NCBI GenBank assembly: GCA_024196135.1
Contig: JAMQCK010000151.1
Location: forward strand, 1-49,485
From: Pleurotus ostreatus/Saccharomyces cerevisiae fusant
Lineage: Eukaryota > Opisthokonta
Direction of reading: 5' to 3'
Length of the DNA stretch: 49,485 bases
The notes beneath the pieces are model-generated. The model did not search any database. It saw only the letters and a program-made list of their open reading frames with translations, and was not told where the DNA came from. Position numbers and translations under genes: made by a program. Shown here one piece after another: positions 47,290-49,485 of this stretch (position 1 is its first letter; the number at the start of each line of letters is the position of its first letter).

Positions 47290-49048
47290 CTAAACCCATT
47301 TGATGCGCTTTGAGCCAACACGACTGCCATAATCCTCTGCAATGTAGTCGACCAAACGCTTCGCATGGCCAATAGGCAAGTCTGGGACCGCCTCGCTCAA
47401 GTCCCTGGCAGACATGCCATAGATATCGCTGAGCTCATGAAAGCCACGCGAGTGGAAGCTGAAATCGTAATCGGAATAGGCAATCTTCGCGCGTCCTCGA
47501 ACCGGATCCTGCTCCAGCTGCATGAGCCAGGTCAGAAGCGGGATGTTTGGAATCTCGATAGCGTCGTCGTCTGCTAGGCGCTTGTGGGCAGCAGGAGCAG
47601 CCCCATCATCTGCCGGGTGTGTTGAAGAGTGGGGAGGAGGAGGCGGGGGAGGAGGAGGGGCGGGCAGTGCACCATGACCCAAGCCGTTTGCCAGCAGGTT
47701 CCCAACGAGGGCAGCCATGACGCTCTCGAAGGGGCCTGATGCGGCAGCTGCAGACCCCTTCTTCCGGATCCGGTTCTGATCCTCGGCGCTCTTGTTCGTG
47801 ATACCCAGAGCCTGCAGAGGAATCTCGGAGACGGTAGCCTGGTACTTCTTCTGTAACTTCGATGTTAGCTGGTATATGGTGTGGGGAGAACAAACAAGCA
47901 TACACAAAGATTGACCCAGCTGGCCTTGTCCACGTCGGTCAGGCGGTAGTGCTGGCCCCCGTCGAGGACTGCACAGACAATGCCATCACCACAAGTATCG
48001 CAGGCATGACGCCTTTCGATCTCGCGGTAGAGCTTCGCCTCGGAGGGGGCCGACGACTTCTCGCCCGACGAGTCAGCGTCGGAGTCCTCAACGACCATTG
48101 ACTTCTTCTTCTTCGATCCCTACAAACAGGTAAGCAACAAGTACAATCATAATCATAATGGAAGGAATACCTTCATCTCCTTCGCCGAAGCAGCCTTCAT
48201 GTCCCGCATGGGGACAATCGTTATAGTAAACGACTTGATGCCCTGCTTCCCCTTGCTCTTCCTAGCAGACTCCTCATAGTGGTCGACGACTTCTTGAATC
48301 ATGCACGTGTAGTCGTCGTCGTCCTCGAGTGACTTCGGCTTAGGCTTCGAGGACTTCGGTAGCCAGGAGGGGATATATCCGTAGCCAGTGCACTTGATGA
48401 CGGGGATGCCCATGCGCTCAGCGATGAGGGTGTTGAAGTCCTTGAACGATGTCTTCGTGGTGATGTTCTTGACCCGACGCGTGCCGTCTCCGTAGGGGAC
48501 CTCGACGGGGATGTCGTACGTCGGCACTTCGTCCTCTGCAAGACCATTAGCAAGGGGAAGAGGGATAGTAGACAAGGGGACACACCAGAATCATCGCTGT
48601 CCTCATCCTCATCATCCTCCTCCAACGATGGGCCGACACGGCGAGGCTTAGGCTTGATGGCCAATCGAGATGCGGTAGGCACCTCAGGGAGGTCATCGTC
48701 GTCCTCGATCGCCGCTTCAGGCTGGAGGGGGGGCGGACTCGTCGACGTAGCTGACTGCGATAGATCCGGGGCAGTAGGACGGGGATCGCGGGTCAACGAC
48801 GCGTCTGCCGTGTCAAGCCCGAGTGTCGGGTTTGAGCCAGCATCCCGGCCCGCGTTCGCATCCGCCGCCTTTGCGGGGGGACGTAGTATGAGGCGTAGAC
48901 GCGCAGGGGCCTCGTTCTCCTTGCCAGGGGTGGTGGGGGGTACCGGGCCAGGAGATTCGGGCTCGGCTTGGTCGAGGGTCAGCTCGGCAGCGCTGCCCTT
49001 GCCGGAGCGAGATTTTCCGCGTCTGTGCTTGCGGTACGAGAGGTTCAT
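47290..49048 (-). CDS. Second gene of the transposon, unknown function
   Basis: Four exons, 49048-48586, 48535-48171, 48119-47904 and 47850-47290, give 534 residues with all phases consistent. Residues 1-154 are basic at the very start (RKHRRGKSRSGKG), then Pro/Asp/Glu-rich and disordered (EDDDDLPEVP, LEEDDEDEDSDDSG). Residues about 158-275 look folded, with alternating beta-like strands (YDIPVEVPYGDGTRRV, FNTLIAERMGIPVIKCTGYG, SFTITIVPM). Residues about 277-348 start with a basic stretch GSKKKKS and contain HACDTCGDG plus later Cys and His, a possible small zinc site. After a Pro-run (about residue 415), the last 80 residues include LSDIYGMSARDLSEAVPDL and GHAKRLVDYIAEDYG, which resemble a SAM-type helical domain. 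I do not recognise a named family. It reads inward from the right repeat, 115 bp inside it, and converges on the transposase. Confidence 0.8.
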
Positions 49049-49162
49049 AACAGAAAAAAGCGAGAGTGTATAACAGAATTAGTTGAGGGCGTGTTTGTGA
49101 GCACTGTAGGATGATGGTTAGGAGAAAGACAAGAGGCGGAGAACGCGACGCGTTGACGCGTT

Positions 49163-49485
49163 GTGGGCCGATCACGCGGGCGAGCGGGTCGCGCACGCAC
49201 CTTCAATGCACTTCAAAAATTCCGGGACCTGCACAGTGCGATACAGCACGTCTGACGGCTTATACTACGCTTTATCCCATGCCCGTACGTGCCCTTGTTC
49301 TCGAGCTATGGTCTGCACAGTATCAGGACGACGGGCTCAATGGGGTCATGTGCGGACCGCGTCGTATGGCTTCAAAAACGGTACGTTGCGATTCTACGCA
49401 ACTGTACGATTACAACGGTATATAAATCGTGTAGGTACGACGCGATGCGCGCGCGCTATGGCTTGCACAAGATCCCCGGCTCAAA
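49163..49485 (-). repeat. Right terminal inverted repeat, cut by window end
   Basis: The reverse complement of 45640-45962 over its whole visible length, with no indel. It contains the same TATATAAA-type stretch (about 49421-49428), here upstream of the minus-strand second gene. The window stops inside or at the edge of this arm, so the exact transposon terminus and the duplicated target are not visible. Confidence 0.93.

Larger units (their letters stand above)
45587..49485. mobile_element. Two-gene Tc1-type DNA transposon with long inverted repeats
   Basis: The element is bounded on the left by an inverted repeat whose partner runs to the last base of the window. It contains a transposase (+, 45986-47164) and a second gene (-, 47290-49048) that converge. 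The true left end must lie between about 45588, where gene E homology ends, and 45640, where the repeat match to the last window base begins. A TA dinucleotide at 45585-45586 would fit the TA target of Tc1/mariner elements. The right end is not visible, so the target-site duplication cannot be checked. Visible length is about 3.9 kb. Confidence 0.85.

Noticed and set aside
49111..49425. A + strand frame in the right inverted repeat, with an identical minus-strand frame in the left repeat
   Set aside because: Its apparent conservation only reflects the identity of the two repeat arms; it has no domain and no start or splice context.

Overview
This window comes from the nuclear genome of a filamentous basidiomycete, most likely an Agaricomycete. 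Genes are split by many introns of about 47-60 bp with GT...AG ends. GC content is moderately high. The dominant gene family (DUF6535-type membrane proteins) is one that is expanded in Agaricomycetes. All gene models below were built by eye from splice signals, reading frame and comparison between copies in the window; no search was run.

Layout. 1-2.3 kb is low-complexity pyrimidine/purine-skewed DNA with no convincing gene. From 2.3 to 23.9 kb lies a cluster of four full-length DUF6535-family genes, called A(-), B(+), C(-) and D(+) here, arranged as two divergent pairs (A/B and C/D). My spliced models give 1096, 1074, 1095 and 1092 residues. A degenerate fragment of the NDC1 nucleoporin gene lies between B and C. 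An unidentified minus-strand ORF lies between C and D. From 24.5 to 43.6 kb is a housekeeping block: NDC1 (+), class II myosin heavy chain (-), an MFS transporter of the polyamine/multidrug type (-), and a large disordered nuclear-type protein (-). At 43.8 kb a fifth DUF6535 gene (E, +) starts, but it is cut off near 45.6 kb by a DNA transposon that fills the rest of the window.

The transposon (about 45.6 kb to at least the window end) has terminal inverted repeats of at least 323 bp that look essentially identical. It carries a complete-looking Tc1-type DD34E transposase reading inward from the left repeat. A second four-exon gene of 534 residues reads inward from the right repeat. The two genes converge with about 126 bp between their stops. 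Tc1/mariner elements normally carry one gene, so this two-gene, long-TIR element is the most unusual object in the window.

How the parts relate. The DUF6535 copies fall into two subfamilies (A/C/D and B/E) with shared intron positions, showing local duplication and divergence. The NDC1 fragment downstream of B, mirroring intact NDC1 downstream of D, is a scar of that duplication. The transposon shows that the array is still being remodelled.
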